23,072 nucleotides of DNA, taken from a virus. Positions 1 to 7,367 of this stretch are shown one piece after another. The position numbers were made by a program, and so were the translations under genes. Under the pieces are notes generated by a model. That model was not told the origin of the DNA, did not search any database, and worked only from the letters and a program-made list of their open reading frames with translations. Location: positions 1 through 23,072 of the IMG/VR virus record IMGVR_UViG_3300030388_001728; one strand, given 5' to 3'. Positions within the stretch are counted from its first letter, which is position 1, and every line of letters begins with the position of its first letter.

Positions 1-1
1 T

Positions 2-121
2 AAATTTGATTTGCGTGGCAGAGGAAGACAAGCTAATGTGCGTATAGAATCAGATGCAGTAGGGGATAACTGGCGATATGGTACATTACGATTGGACGTT
101 CAACCAGATGGAGGTAGATAA
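2..121 (+). CDS. C-terminal end of a virion protein (partial)
   Basis: An open frame enters from the left edge and stops with TAA at 119-121, giving the last 39 residues of a protein. The visible tail contains GRGRQANVRIES followed by a GDNWRYGT...LDVQPDGGR stretch. From memory this R(G)RQ...ES...W..GT.R.D...DGRR pattern is common at the C terminus of phage tail or packaged-DNA-stabilisation-type structural proteins, often large beta-rich ones. The stop overlaps the next start codon by one base (TAATG), so the two are probably translationally coupled within the late structural operon. The assignment to a virion protein is an inference from this C-terminal pattern and the neighbours. The beginning of the gene lies outside the window. 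Confidence 0.6.
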   Translation, partial: KFDLRGRGRQANVRIESDAVGDNWRYGTLRLDVQPDGGR

Positions 122-636
122 TGGCTAGTGGCACAGCATATCCACAAAATAGCAATCCTTTAGGACTAGGAGGAATAGGTGGACTAATACCTAATCTTTT
201 TCAATCAGCCAATTATCGTCCAGATACCGCAACAAAATACGGATTAACAATGCCCGGTCTGGATCGATTAGAAGATGGAAACCCTATTAGATCCATAATG
301 CCGTATCTACCTGTCGAAGGTCCTGAGGGCAGGCCGTATCGACCCGGCCCCATGCCCATTCAAGAAGGTCCTGATTATCAAACTCAATTTAATAGTTTTT
401 CTGATACACTTGGTGGATTTGGAAAACAAATGGGAGGTTTCGGTGAACAAATGGGAGGATTTGATAAACAGTTTGGTGGAATCATGGATAGGCTATCTAA
501 GATAGAAGAAGGTATTGCAGGACTCATGCCCCAAGCTGCAGGAGGAGGAGTAGGGGCTACCGTGCCTTACGGAAATAATACTAGTTCAGGAGGGATAGCT
601 GATGTATATACTGGAACTAATTCAAGAGGATATTAA
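121..636 (+). CDS. Gly-rich phage structural-region protein with heptapeptide repeats
   Basis: This 171-residue protein is not one I can name. The N-terminal half (residues 1-90) is rich in Gly, Pro and Asn and has no membrane segment. Residues 98-125 hold four seven-residue units (GGFGKQM, GGFGEQM, GGFDKQF, GGIMDRL) that run into a short amphipathic segment, SKIEEGIAGLM. This is a heptad-spaced pattern that could form an oligomerisation stalk. The C-terminal tail is again Gly/Ser/Thr-rich. The start overlaps the previous stop by one base, and the GGAGG at 110-114 lies 6 bases upstream of the ATG, so the start is well supported. The position, between a virion-protein end and further small late genes, suggests a minor structural or tail-associated protein. 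That role is inference. Confidence 0.6.
   Translation: MASGTAYPQNSNPLGLGGIGGLIPNLFQSANYRPDTATKYGLTMPGLDRLEDGNPIRSIMPYLPVEGPEGRPYRPGPMPIQEGPDYQTQFNSFSDTLGGFGKQMGGFGEQMGGFDKQFGGIMDRLSKIEEGIAGLMPQAAGGGVGATVPYGNNTSSGGIADVYTGTNSRGY
412..495 (+). repeat. Four imperfect 21-bp tandem units in coding sequence
   Basis: Four consecutive 21-bp units start at 412, 433, 454 and 475. They encode GGFGKQM, GGFGEQM, GGFDKQF and the diverged GGIMDRL. The third base of many codons differs between units (ggtgga, ggaggt, ggagga), so the protein pattern is better kept than the DNA. This points to an old duplication maintained by selection on the heptad rather than a fresh slippage event. Confidence 0.75.
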
Positions 637-804
637 ATGGCTAAAATAACAACAACAAGATTTCCTCAAGCAACACCAGAATACCAGCCAAGAGTACTGG
701 ATATTTTAACTCGTTTGTTAGAGCAAATTGTACAACAATTAAACTTTGGTTTTCAACAAGATTTAAAAGACGAATCTACAGCAAGGACGTGGTTCCTTGG
801 CTGA
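637..804 (+). CDS. Small conserved-looking phage protein, 55 aa
   Basis: This short gene encodes 55 residues. It has an AGAGGA Shine-Dalgarno 8 bases before an ATG that directly follows the previous stop. The product begins MAKITTTRFPQATPEYQ, continues as an amphipathic helix (RVLDILTRLLEQIVQQLNF) and ends with DESTARTWFLG. I have the impression that a small protein with this ESTAR(T)WFLG ending recurs in marine phage late regions, but its function is unknown to me. It overlaps the next gene by 8 bases. An alternative is that a +1 slip at CTT-GGC-TGA fuses it to the downstream frame, giving one longer protein. The good ribosome site and the neat C terminus favour a free-standing small protein. 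Confidence 0.65.
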   Translation: MAKITTTRFPQATPEYQPRVLDILTRLLEQIVQQLNFGFQQDLKDESTARTWFLG

Positions 805-1138
805 TTCATTTTTAAGTTTTTCAGGTACAGGTGGCGGAGCTGCTGGCACTGTGTATACAGTTCCTACGGCTAGTCTTGTTACAGATCCTCCTATTCCTCC
901 TACAACAACGCTAGTTAAAAGTATTCGTTTATCTAATTCTACAGGTGGAGCGGTTGCTACAATAGTAAGTGTCACTGATTATAGTGCATCTACTGATATT
1001 AATTTAATTAATAATAGTGTAGCAGACAGTGAAGAAATAGAGTTACTTACTCAACCGATTGTTTTAGAACAACAAGATACTATTAAAATAACAGGAGTTG
1101 GTGTAAAGATACTAATTAGTTTAATGGAGATATCATGA
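797..1138 (+). CDS. Small beta-rich virion-associated protein (TTG start)
   Basis: This encodes 113 residues and is probably started by TTG at 797, because no ATG or GTG lies in frame near the 5' end. AAGGA at 783-787 is 9 bases upstream of the TTG. The sequence alternates small and beta-branched residues (GTVYTVPTAS, TLVKSIRLSNST, ATIVSVTDYS, DTIKITGVGV). This resembles the beta-sandwich pattern 'hVYTVP...hVKSIhLsN' seen in many small phage head-tail or decoration-type proteins. No signal peptide or membrane span is seen. It overlaps both neighbours (8 bases upstream, 4 bases downstream), as expected for a coupled late operon. A structural role is inferred from the fold-like pattern and location; the exact role is unknown. 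Confidence 0.6.
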   Translation: MADSFLSFSGTGGGAAGTVYTVPTASLVTDPPIPPTTTLVKSIRLSNSTGGAVATIVSVTDYSASTDINLINNSVADSEEIELLTQPIVLEQQDTIKITGVGVKILISLMEIS

Positions 1139-1386
1139 TGAAAAAAGTACAAGAAGGAAAAGTTATAGGATACCAAAAAGTTCATGGACAAGATATTCCT
1201 ATCTATCAACCAGAAGTACATACCGAAGTAAAACACAAAGTCACAGGAAAAGAATATGCTTCAAAAGAAGAAGCTCAACTAGATGTGGCTGATCCTAATA
1301 CCGATACGAAAGATGAGCACATCGAAGAAAATGTGATGATTAAAGTTATAGAACTACCTGAAATGGGTGGCGACGTTAATAGTTAA
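1135..1386 (+). CDS. Small phage protein with HKVTGKEY motif, 83 aa
   Basis: This encodes 83 residues and starts with ATGATG, overlapping the preceding TGA stop by 4 bases. The N-terminal part reads as beta strands (KVIGYQKVHGQDIPIYQ), followed by HKVTGKEYASKEEAQLDV and an acidic segment with DPNTDTKDEHI. The KVTGKEYxSxEEA..DV..P.TDT..EHI pattern is one I associate with short hypothetical proteins in uncultivated marine phages. There are no cysteines, membrane spans or enzyme motifs. It closes the first + strand block: its stop (TAA, 1384-1386) overlaps the stop of the convergent - strand gene. The function is unknown, and a role in virion assembly is only suggested by position. Confidence 0.6.
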   Translation: MMKKVQEGKVIGYQKVHGQDIPIYQPEVHTEVKHKVTGKEYASKEEAQLDVADPNTDTKDEHIEENVMIKVIELPEMGGDVNS

Positions 1387-1679
1387 GAATTAACAGCTAC
1401 TTCACCTCTAAGATGAGCTTTCATATTTTTTTCTACAAACGCTCTTTCTTCATTATCTAAAGGTCTTCCACCTGTAGCATATTTTGGAGCAGGATCAATT
1501 GTGAGAGTGTCATATACATCTCCTTTAGGATAATCTTTACCACTAGCAACTTCTTTTTGACAAGTACAACCTTGTACATGTCTCGTATGATCTCTTTCAA
1601 CGGCTAATAGTCTTTCGTGGTAGCGGCTCACCTTATCTGCGAGGACAGCTATAGCTTTCAATACTTCTTGATTATCCAT
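1383..1679 (-). CDS. Hypothetical protein with CxC and His-rich helix, 98 aa
   Basis: I place the start at the ATG at 1679, not further upstream, because AGGAG lies 6 bases before it, while the longer in-frame start has no ribosome site. The 98-residue product begins MDNQEVLKAIAVLADKVS. It has a helical segment with RYHERLLAVERDHTRHVQGCTC, which could bind a metal through His and the CTC pair, then a polar region and a charged C terminus. I do not recognise the family. The gene is on the opposite strand to the surrounding structural genes and converges on the 83-residue gene with overlapping stop codons. It probably shares a transcript with the gene at 1781-2062. The two form a small inserted unit of unknown purpose. 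Confidence 0.6.
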   Translation of the reverse strand: MDNQEVLKAIAVLADKVSRYHERLLAVERDHTRHVQGCTCQKEVASGKDYPKGDVYDTLTIDPAPKYATGGRPLDNEERAFVEKNMKAHLRGEVAVNS

Positions 1680-1780
1680 AATTTCTCCTAATTTACAATT
1701 TTTGGGTGAGAACCAATTTAAACATGTGCACCTATATATCAAGTAATCTTTTTAAAATTGTTTTCTTGACATTTAAAACT

Positions 1781-2062
1781 TTAGCTTCGTTCTCCATAAT
1801 CAACCTTTAAATATTCTATTTTAAATACCCAACCTTTGGGTATTGCAATGGCTCCACCACCATGATTGTCGTCTTTGTCCATGCACCAAGAACGCATAAT
1901 GACTACTTTATCATCATTATTAACTACCAACCAACCGACTTCTTGACACCTTGCTAAAGGAGCATCAACAATTTCTTTGGCAGATAACCAACCAGTTTCC
2001 GTGTCACGTGCATCGAGCCACGTTACACGTACCATAGGAACTTTCTTAATATCTATATCCAT
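1781..2062 (-). CDS. Small conserved phage protein of unknown function, 93 aa
   Basis: The likely start is the ATG at 2062 (MDIDIKKVPMVRVTW). Longer in-frame starts would run through the + strand promoter at 2076-2104 and have no clear ribosome site. The product pattern is 'MVRVTWLDA...GW....', 'CQEVGWLV', a 'DDKVVIM' strand, then 'AIAIPKGWVFKIEYL'. That is a compact beta-strand-rich protein matching a short family I have seen repeatedly in phage genomes without an assigned role. It has no catalytic motif, and no membrane span once the upstream extension is discarded. It is separated from the downstream 98-residue gene by 101 bases and probably belongs to the same leftward transcript. The MVRV methionine, nine codons later, is another possible start. 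Confidence 0.6.
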   Translation of the reverse strand: MDIDIKKVPMVRVTWLDARDTETGWLSAKEIVDAPLARCQEVGWLVVNNDDKVVIMRSWCMDKDDNHGGGAIAIPKGWVFKIEYLKVDYGERS

Positions 2063-2075
2063 CTCTAATTTCTCA

Positions 2076-2104
2076 TTGCACATTACAATAAAAACACTTA
2101 TAAA
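2076..2104 (+). promoter_or_regulatory. Sigma70-like promoter for the internal virion protein operon
   Basis: TTGCAC (2076-2081) and TATAAA (2099-2104) are separated by exactly 17 bases on the + strand, close to the sigma70 consensus. The site lies in the divergent gap between the 93-residue - strand gene and the large + strand gene at 2186, about 80 bases upstream of its ATG. It would allow the 2186-11556 block to be transcribed independently of the genes before the - strand island. Confidence 0.6.
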
Positions 2105-2185
2105 TATAGAATTAAATAGGCGCATTTCTTCAAGCTTCGCCCTCTTGCTTTTCAACGAAAAACTAGTTGCTATGAAGGATTATGC

Positions 2186-3232
2186 ATGATTGAATTTGAC
2201 GAACAGTTTATTGAGGATATACCTCAGTTTGGGATTGGAGGCTTTTTAAATAAAGCTTTTAAATCTGTAAAAAAAGCCATTAAAAAAGTAGCCCCTGTTG
2301 TAGGTGGTGGTATTGGATTTATGCTTGGAGGCTCTGCAGGAGCTGCCATAGGATCTGGTATTGGTGGTTTAATTGCAGGACAAAAACCTGAACAAGCTCT
2401 TCAAACAGCAATGCTTGGATATGGAATAGGATCTTTAGCAGGAGCTGGGTTTAGTCCATTAAAGAAATTTGCAGGTGAAGGTATTGGTGGCAACTTTGGT
2501 TTTTTAAAAGGTAAAGAAGATCCATTTAACCTTTTAGCAAAAGTTGGAGGACCAAAGCTACCTGATACAGGAGGGGCAGATCTTACTAATACTGAATGGC
2601 TAAAAAGCAAAAAAATAAATACAGATATTTTAACAAGTGGAAGTCCTGAGACAAATAAGATAATGAATGAATTAGTTACAAAACAAAAATTTACAGATGC
2701 AACTAAATTAGCATCAACAGCGAAAAAATCTTCTTTACTTGGTAATGCTTTAACAGCAGGTTCTATTGCTTCACCTTTTTTAACTTACTATGCAGCGAAA
2801 AAAGCGGAAGAAGATTATGTTCCAACAGATCCAATGGGTCTTAATCCATTATATTATCAAGATCCTCAACAATTTCAAGTTGCAGGTCTAGGAACAAAAC
2901 CTTATTATTTAAAAGACACACAAGATTATTATGGTTTACCAGTAGAAGAGTTACCAACTGACTTTATTCGTCAGTCTGCGGAAGGTGGTATTATTCAATT
3001 AGCTAATGGATCAAAAAAATATTTTCCTCGTAAGACTGGCCCTATTGATGGACCGGGAACAGGGACAAGTGATGATATTCCTGCTATGTTAAGTGATGGT
3101 GAGTTTGTCTTTACTGCTAAAGCTGTTCGTAATGCTGGTGGTGGTAATAGACGTAAAGGAGCAAAAAAAATGTATTCAATGATGAAAAATTTAGAAAAAA
3201 ATGTTAAAGAAGGTAGGAGAGGTAGAGCTTAA
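2186..3232 (+). CDS. Gly-rich virion protein with hydrophobic N-terminal domain and C-terminal IPAMLSDGEFV motif
   Basis: This encodes 348 residues, with AAGGA 8 bases before the ATG. Residues 30-100 are a glycine/alanine-rich hydrophobic stretch (VGGGIGFMLGGSAGAAIGSG) that could insert in or cross a membrane, preceded by a Lys-rich patch (KSVKKAIKKV). Residues 289-319 hold GPGTGTSDDIPAMLSDGEFV followed by TAKAVRNAGGG. This motif is widespread in phage virion proteins, usually near the C terminus, with no established role known to me. The C-terminal tail is strongly basic (KEGRRGRA). Just before the motif is an AEGGIIQLANG segment, a pattern that recurs in the next large genes. The location and composition fit an internal or ejected virion protein. 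That role is inference; membership in a structural block is fairly secure. Confidence 0.65.
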   Translation: MIEFDEQFIEDIPQFGIGGFLNKAFKSVKKAIKKVAPVVGGGIGFMLGGSAGAAIGSGIGGLIAGQKPEQALQTAMLGYGIGSLAGAGFSPLKKFAGEGIGGNFGFLKGKEDPFNLLAKVGGPKLPDTGGADLTNTEWLKSKKINTDILTSGSPETNKIMNELVTKQKFTDATKLASTAKKSSLLGNALTAGSIASPFLTYYAAKKAEEDYVPTDPMGLNPLYYQDPQQFQVAGLGTKPYYLKDTQDYYGLPVEELPTDFIRQSAEGGIIQLANGSKKYFPRKTGPIDGPGTGTSDDIPAMLSDGEFVFTAKAVRNAGGGNRRKGAKKMYSMMKNLEKNVKEGRRGRA

Positions 3233-4110
3233 TGGTTGAAGAGTATATTAATAGAGAAGCCCCAGATATAGAAGCTAGGAAACTAGGTCTTATAGATTCG
3301 GCTAAAGCTTTAACAGAACAAGGATATGTTCTTCCTGATTATGTTTTAGCAGGGCTTACACCAGAACAACAACAAGCTTTTAAACTAGCTCAGTCAGGTA
3401 TTGGTGCTTATCAACCTTATTTAAAAGCGGCAGGAGATGCCACAACACAAGGTCAAAATCTTTTACAAGGAACAATGGGAGCTCCAACACAAGCTCAATT
3501 AGATTCCTACATGAATCCTTTTCAACAACAAGTTATTGATGCAACCATGTCAGAGCTTGATAAACGAGGACAAATGCAAGCTAATCAATTAGCTGGTGAT
3601 GCTGTGAGAGGCGGTGTGTTTGGTGGCTCGCGTTACGGGGTTCAACAAGCAGAACTATCAGGACAACAACAAGATGCAAGAGCTGCAGCTTTAGCAGGGT
3701 TAAATTCTCAAAACTTTGGACAAGCACAAGCAGGAGTAGCTAATCAAATGGAAAGACAACGATTAGGTGGTCTAGGGATTGCAGGTTTAGGACAACAACA
3801 ATCACAATTAGGGGGACAAGCGCAAGCCTTAATGGGTCAAGATATTAATTCTCTTTTAGGTATTGGTGGAATGCAACAACAATATGCTCAACAACAAGAA
3901 GATATTAGAAGACAGAATTTAATGCAACCAATGTTGCAACCATATCAACAGTTAGGTTTTTATGGTGATATATTACAAGGAGCTCCAACATCATCGCAAA
4001 TGATTAATACATCTCAATCAATGGGACCAAGTCCAATGCAACAAGCTATTGGAACTGGTATTGGTGCAATGACAGGTATTGCAGGCCTTAAAAAATTAGG
4101 AGTAGTATAA
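3232..4110 (+). CDS. Gln/Gly-rich predicted internal virion protein
   Basis: This encodes 292 residues. It starts at an ATG overlapping the previous stop (TAATG), with AGGAGAGG upstream. From about residue 40 it is dominated by Gln, Ala and Gly, for example TPEQQQAFKLAQSG, GLGQQQSQLGGQAQALMGQ and GGMQQQYAQQQEDIRR, and it is probably largely helical. The segment YMNPFQQQVIDATMSELDKR followed by GGVFGGSRYGVQQAE matches a pattern I know from phage virion proteins found beside tape-measure or ejection genes. The C terminus is small and hydrophobic (GTGIGAMTGIAGLKKLGVV), possibly membrane-active. There is no enzyme motif. Its tight coupling to both neighbours argues for a stoichiometric structural role with them. 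Confidence 0.65.
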   Translation: MVEEYINREAPDIEARKLGLIDSAKALTEQGYVLPDYVLAGLTPEQQQAFKLAQSGIGAYQPYLKAAGDATTQGQNLLQGTMGAPTQAQLDSYMNPFQQQVIDATMSELDKRGQMQANQLAGDAVRGGVFGGSRYGVQQAELSGQQQDARAAALAGLNSQNFGQAQAGVANQMERQRLGGLGIAGLGQQQSQLGGQAQALMGQDINSLLGIGGMQQQYAQQQEDIRRQNLMQPMLQPYQQLGFYGDILQGAPTSSQMINTSQSMGPSPMQQAIGTGIGAMTGIAGLKKLGVV

Positions 4111-7100
4111 TGAGTGCTTTAAATAGATCAATGTTTAAAAAACAAATTGTTAATCGTGAAGAAGGCTCGCCTCTAGAAGGAGAAGATTCATCAGGGGGTA
4201 TTGGGCAAGCTCTTTTACAATCTATTAAAAATTTTGCTACTAATGGTTTTACTATGAATGATACGGAGATGTTAGATGAAAGCAAACAATTAATTGATCA
4301 AGGAAGGGATCATGTTCTTAATGAGTTTGAATTTAGTCTTTTATATCCTGGTGTAAGTTTTGATTCTGTTACAATAGAAGAACGAACTATTGGAGCCAAT
4401 AGTAAGGATATGAATACATTAATAGAAAAAGAAGCACAATTACGAGAACAAGAACCAGATATTAGTGAGGGAGAAGAAGGTTATCAATATGATTTTGATA
4501 TAGATGGTGAAAATAAAAGTTTTGGTTTTGATGAAAAATTAGCTCCTTCAGGTGTAGAATCTTTTAGAGAAAAATTAGGTATTACTGCTGATCCTAACTC
4601 CGTTGTTCGTGAAGGAGAGTTAATGAACATGATGGATCCAAACTCCGTTGTTCGTGAAGGAGAGTTAATGAACATGATGGATCCAAACTCCGTTGTTCGT
4701 GAAAGCGAAACACGATTTAGACAAATGGGATCTCCTCCTCAAGGGGAAATGATAGAAGAACAAGTTGATGTAGAAAATGTTGGTATTATGGATGGCTTTA
4801 GTGGTGGGGAAGAAGAAACTGCTGCAGCTGTATTAGAAGAAGGGGAAAGATCTAAAAAAGAAATTGATGATGCAAGTACTTATGACGAATTGATGAAATC
4901 GGTTCGAGGTGATGATTTAAGTGAAGAGGAACGCCGTCAAGAATTAGCTTCTGTTGTAGGAGAAAAAGATGCAGAAGAAACACCTGATAGTGTATTAGCT
5001 CTTGTTCAACCTGTTTTACAAATGTTAAATGAAGACACGGCTAATACCGGTATTGGCCAAATAGAAGAAGGTCAAGAAATGGCTAATGTTATGCCTACGC
5101 AAGCAGGAGCAACAGATGCAATGGCTATGATGATGCCTGAACAACCTGTTGGTGTAGCTGATGGTGGTTATATGAGTTCTTTTCCCAATCAAAATATGGG
5201 AACACAATCATTAACAGCAAGTGATAACATAGATGACCGCATTATGCAGAATCTACAATTTGAAAGAATGGCTCCAGGAATGATGGGCTATGCTGAAGGA
5301 GGCTTAGTTCAACCGTACGCCTTAGGAGGGGACGTACGCCCCATCCCAAAGTACTCTAATGGTACTAGTTCTTTAGGAGCAACTATTAATGATACCACAA
5401 CTAGTAACAGTCTTTTAGATAATACTCTTTTAGATGATGAAGTAGTGGAGGAAGCTGAACCATATGATCCAACTACTACAGATTTTTTAACACAAATATT
5501 TTCTCCAGAAGCAGGACAAAGTGCCTTAAAAACAAAATATGATACTAATTATAAATTATTTTCTGAAATTTTAGGTGGTCAAGGACCAAGTAAAGATGAA
5601 ATGATTGGAGAAATATTAACAAGTGTTGTAAGTCCTTTAGCTTTTAAATATGCTCAAGGTGAGGACATTCAAGAAGTATTAGCTGCGGGAACACAAGCAA
5701 TTGGAAAAATATCACAGAAATATTCTGCTGGGAAAAGAAAATCTGAAAGTGAAATTAAATCAGCAGCATTAGCTCAAGCTTTAAAACCTGCTCCAGATGA
5801 TCCTTTGGTAGCAGTATATTTAAAAGATGATCCATCAACTCTTGATGTAGACGAAAGTATATCACAAATACAAATTACTACATCACAGTTAAAAGCAGAT
5901 GCACTAAGACCTATAGGAGAAAAGTTATATACAAATAATTCTACAGCTATGGCTCTTGCAGAGTTAGCAAAAACACAAGGTGAAACTGATAAAACAACTA
6001 CAGAAAATGCTATACTAGATGTTGAATTATATTATGCAGATGAATATGCAAGTTTAGGAATAAAAGAACAAAAACAATTAGTTAAAAGCATAGAGATTAA
6101 AAATAAAATTGATAATGCTATTGCTAGTAATAAACCAGGAGAGCTAGAAGCAGCTCTTAAATCTGTTAATCTTGATAACATTGCTAAGTCAATAACGAAT
6201 GAAACTTTACGTCCTAAACTAGAAATAGAATTAGAAACTTTATCTGTTAATCTTGATCAAGAAATTCAAAATTTAAAAATTAAAGAAATTGAAGCTAACT
6301 TTACACAAGAAGAAAAAGAATTAGGTGTAGAAGAAAGACAAGGAATTATTGACGAAAGGCTTCAGACTATTGACTTTAATAAAAACAATAACATTCTTTT
6401 ACTAGAGCAAAAAAATGCTGAGATAGATAATATTATTCTTACAGGTAAAAATATAGATCTTGAAAATGAATATAAAGTTCTTCAAAATCAATTTGCTGAA
6501 GAGGAATTTAGTTTAGAAAATGAAGCTCTTCTTCTTGAGAATATTAATAAACGATTGAATAATACTAAGCTTTCTATAGGAAATGCATACTTATCAACAG
6601 AAAAGAAACTAGGTATTGATAAATTAAAATTAGATATGGAAATGATAAATGAAAATATTTCAGGGCAAATGTTGCAGAATGAAAAAATTCTTTTAGATTT
6701 AAATAACTATGATGAAAAAACTTTCTTAGAATTTCAAAAGCAAAGAAGAGAAATTGAAAAACTTGAATATGATTTGGCTAATCCTCCAAAAGATTGGTCA
6801 CAAATAAAAGTCCAAGCAGAGATGCGTAATAAATGGAACTTGTCTCCTATGACTGTAAACATGAGAGATAAACAAGGATTTATGGAAAATCTTGTTAGTA
6901 ATGCAGGTGAAAATACAGGTGCAGGTGATTTAAGCTTTATTTTCCAATACATGAAAATGCTTGATCCTCGTTCCGTTGTTCGTGAAGGAGAATTTGAAAC
7001 AGCTAAAAAAACTGGAGGCCTCCCCGCTAGTGTTTGGGCAGCATATGAAGGAATTAAAAATGGTAGACTTTTATCTGCTCAAGTAAAAGCTGATTTCCTT

Positions 7101-7364
7101 AGTGCAGCATCAAAAATGTATATGCAAGAAGTAGGTAATTATAATACTGAGTTAGGAACGTATAGAGACATTGCTACTTCTAATGGATTAAATTCAGAAT
7201 TAGCAATTCCTTCAATGAATTTAAATCAAGAACTCATTCAGCAATTAAGTAATGTAAATAAAATAAATGATTCAATAGATATTATTGAAAACTTTAATTT
7301 AGAAGATAGTGTTCTTCCTAATGTAAGTGACGGAAGATTAAAAATAAAAATTCCAAGTTTATAA
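4110..7364 (+). CDS. Large predicted internal virion protein with SVVREGE repeats
   Basis: This encodes 1084 residues, starting at TAATG with AGGAG upstream. The N-terminal third is acidic and low in complexity. It carries three tandem DPNSVVREGELMNMM-type units (residues 161-201), then Met/Gln-rich loops with ADGGYMSSF and YAEGGLVQPYALGG. Residues about 440-600 look more globular. Residues about 640-900 are rich in Glu, Lys, Leu, Ile and Asn and predicted to form long coiled coils (for example EEKELGVEERQGIIDERLQ). The C-terminal domain starts near LDPRSVVREGEFETAKKTGG (from residue 951), a pattern I recognise from many phage internal proteins, continuing with NGRLLSAQVKADFLSAASK. It probably works as a long helical internal or ejected protein; a tape-measure role is the main alternative. 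The function is inferred from composition and neighbours. Confidence 0.65.
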   Translation: MSALNRSMFKKQIVNREEGSPLEGEDSSGGIGQALLQSIKNFATNGFTMNDTEMLDESKQLIDQGRDHVLNEFEFSLLYPGVSFDSVTIEERTIGANSKDMNTLIEKEAQLREQEPDISEGEEGYQYDFDIDGENKSFGFDEKLAPSGVESFREKLGITADPNSVVREGELMNMMDPNSVVREGELMNMMDPNSVVRESETRFRQMGSPPQGEMIEEQVDVENVGIMDGFSGGEEETAAAVLEEGERSKKEIDDASTYDELMKSVRGDDLSEEERRQELASVVGEKDAEETPDSVLALVQPVLQMLNEDTANTGIGQIEEGQEMANVMPTQAGATDAMAMMMPEQPVGVADGGYMSSFPNQNMGTQSLTASDNIDDRIMQNLQFERMAPGMMGYAEGGLVQPYALGGDVRPIPKYSNGTSSLGATINDTTTSNSLLDNTLLDDEVVEEAEPYDPTTTDFLTQIFSPEAGQSALKTKYDTNYKLFSEILGGQGPSKDEMIGEILTSVVSPLAFKYAQGEDIQEVLAAGTQAIGKISQKYSAGKRKSESEIKSAALAQALKPAPDDPLVAVYLKDDPSTLDVDESISQIQITTSQLKADALRPIGEKLYTNNSTAMALAELAKTQGETDKTTTENAILDVELYYADEYASLGIKEQKQLVKSIEIKNKIDNAIASNKPGELEAALKSVNLDNIAKSITNETLRPKLEIELETLSVNLDQEIQNLKIKEIEANFTQEEKELGVEERQGIIDERLQTIDFNKNNNILLLEQKNAEIDNIILTGKNIDLENEYKVLQNQFAEEEFSLENEALLLENINKRLNNTKLSIGNAYLSTEKKLGIDKLKLDMEMINENISGQMLQNEKILLDLNNYDEKTFLEFQKQRREIEKLEYDLANPPKDWSQIKVQAEMRNKWNLSPMTVNMRDKQGFMENLVSNAGENTGAGDLSFIFQYMKMLDPRSVVREGEFETAKKTGGLPASVWAAYEGIKNGRLLSAQVKADFLSAASKMYMQEVGNYNTELGTYRDIATSNGLNSELAIPSMNLNQELIQQLSNVNKINDSIDIIENFNLEDSVLPNVSDGRLKIKIPSL
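4590..4711 (+). repeat. 45-bp in-frame tandem repeat (2 full + 1 partial unit)
   Basis: Units start at 4590, 4635 and 4680. The first two are full 45-bp copies encoding DPNSVVREGELMNMM and differ by one base (gatcct versus gatcca). The third keeps about 25 bases and then diverges into DPNSVVRESETRF. The near-identity, synonymous sites included, indicates recent duplication. The reading frame is preserved. Confidence 0.9.
6963..7000 (+). repeat. Distant fourth copy of the SVVREGE repeat core
   Basis: Within the same gene, about 2.3 kb downstream of the tandem array, the DNA encodes DPRSVVREGEFET. A 20-base core, TCCGTTGTTCGTGAAGGAGA, is identical to that in units 1 and 2 of the array at 4590. 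The codon-level match shows common descent or gene conversion rather than independent evolution of the peptide motif. Confidence 0.85.
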
Positions 7365-7367
7365 AAT

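Noticed and set aside
763-975. Open - strand frame of 70 codons opposite the 113-residue gene
   Set aside because: It contradicts the coupled + strand series and has no ribosome site or promoter.
1381-1393. Short inverted repeat (gttaa/ttaac) at the convergent stops as a terminator
   Set aside because: Only a 5-bp AT stem without a T-tract; it arises from the two TAA stops facing each other.
1680-1780. Promoter for the 98-residue - strand gene
   Set aside because: AT-rich matches exist (for example TTGATA) but none has both a fair -35 and -10 at 16-18 bases; transcription from upstream of the 93-residue gene is enough.
4590-4711. Possible CRISPR-like repeat array
   Set aside because: Units are directly adjacent with no spacers and stay in one open reading frame, so this is a coding tandem repeat.
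5314-5342. Two CGTACGCC copies 19 bases apart, with GGGG...CCCC around the second
   Set aside because: They lie in frame in a Gly/Pro/Arg-coding stretch (PYALGGDVRP) and the stem is only 4 bp with a mismatched interior; codon choice explains it well enough.
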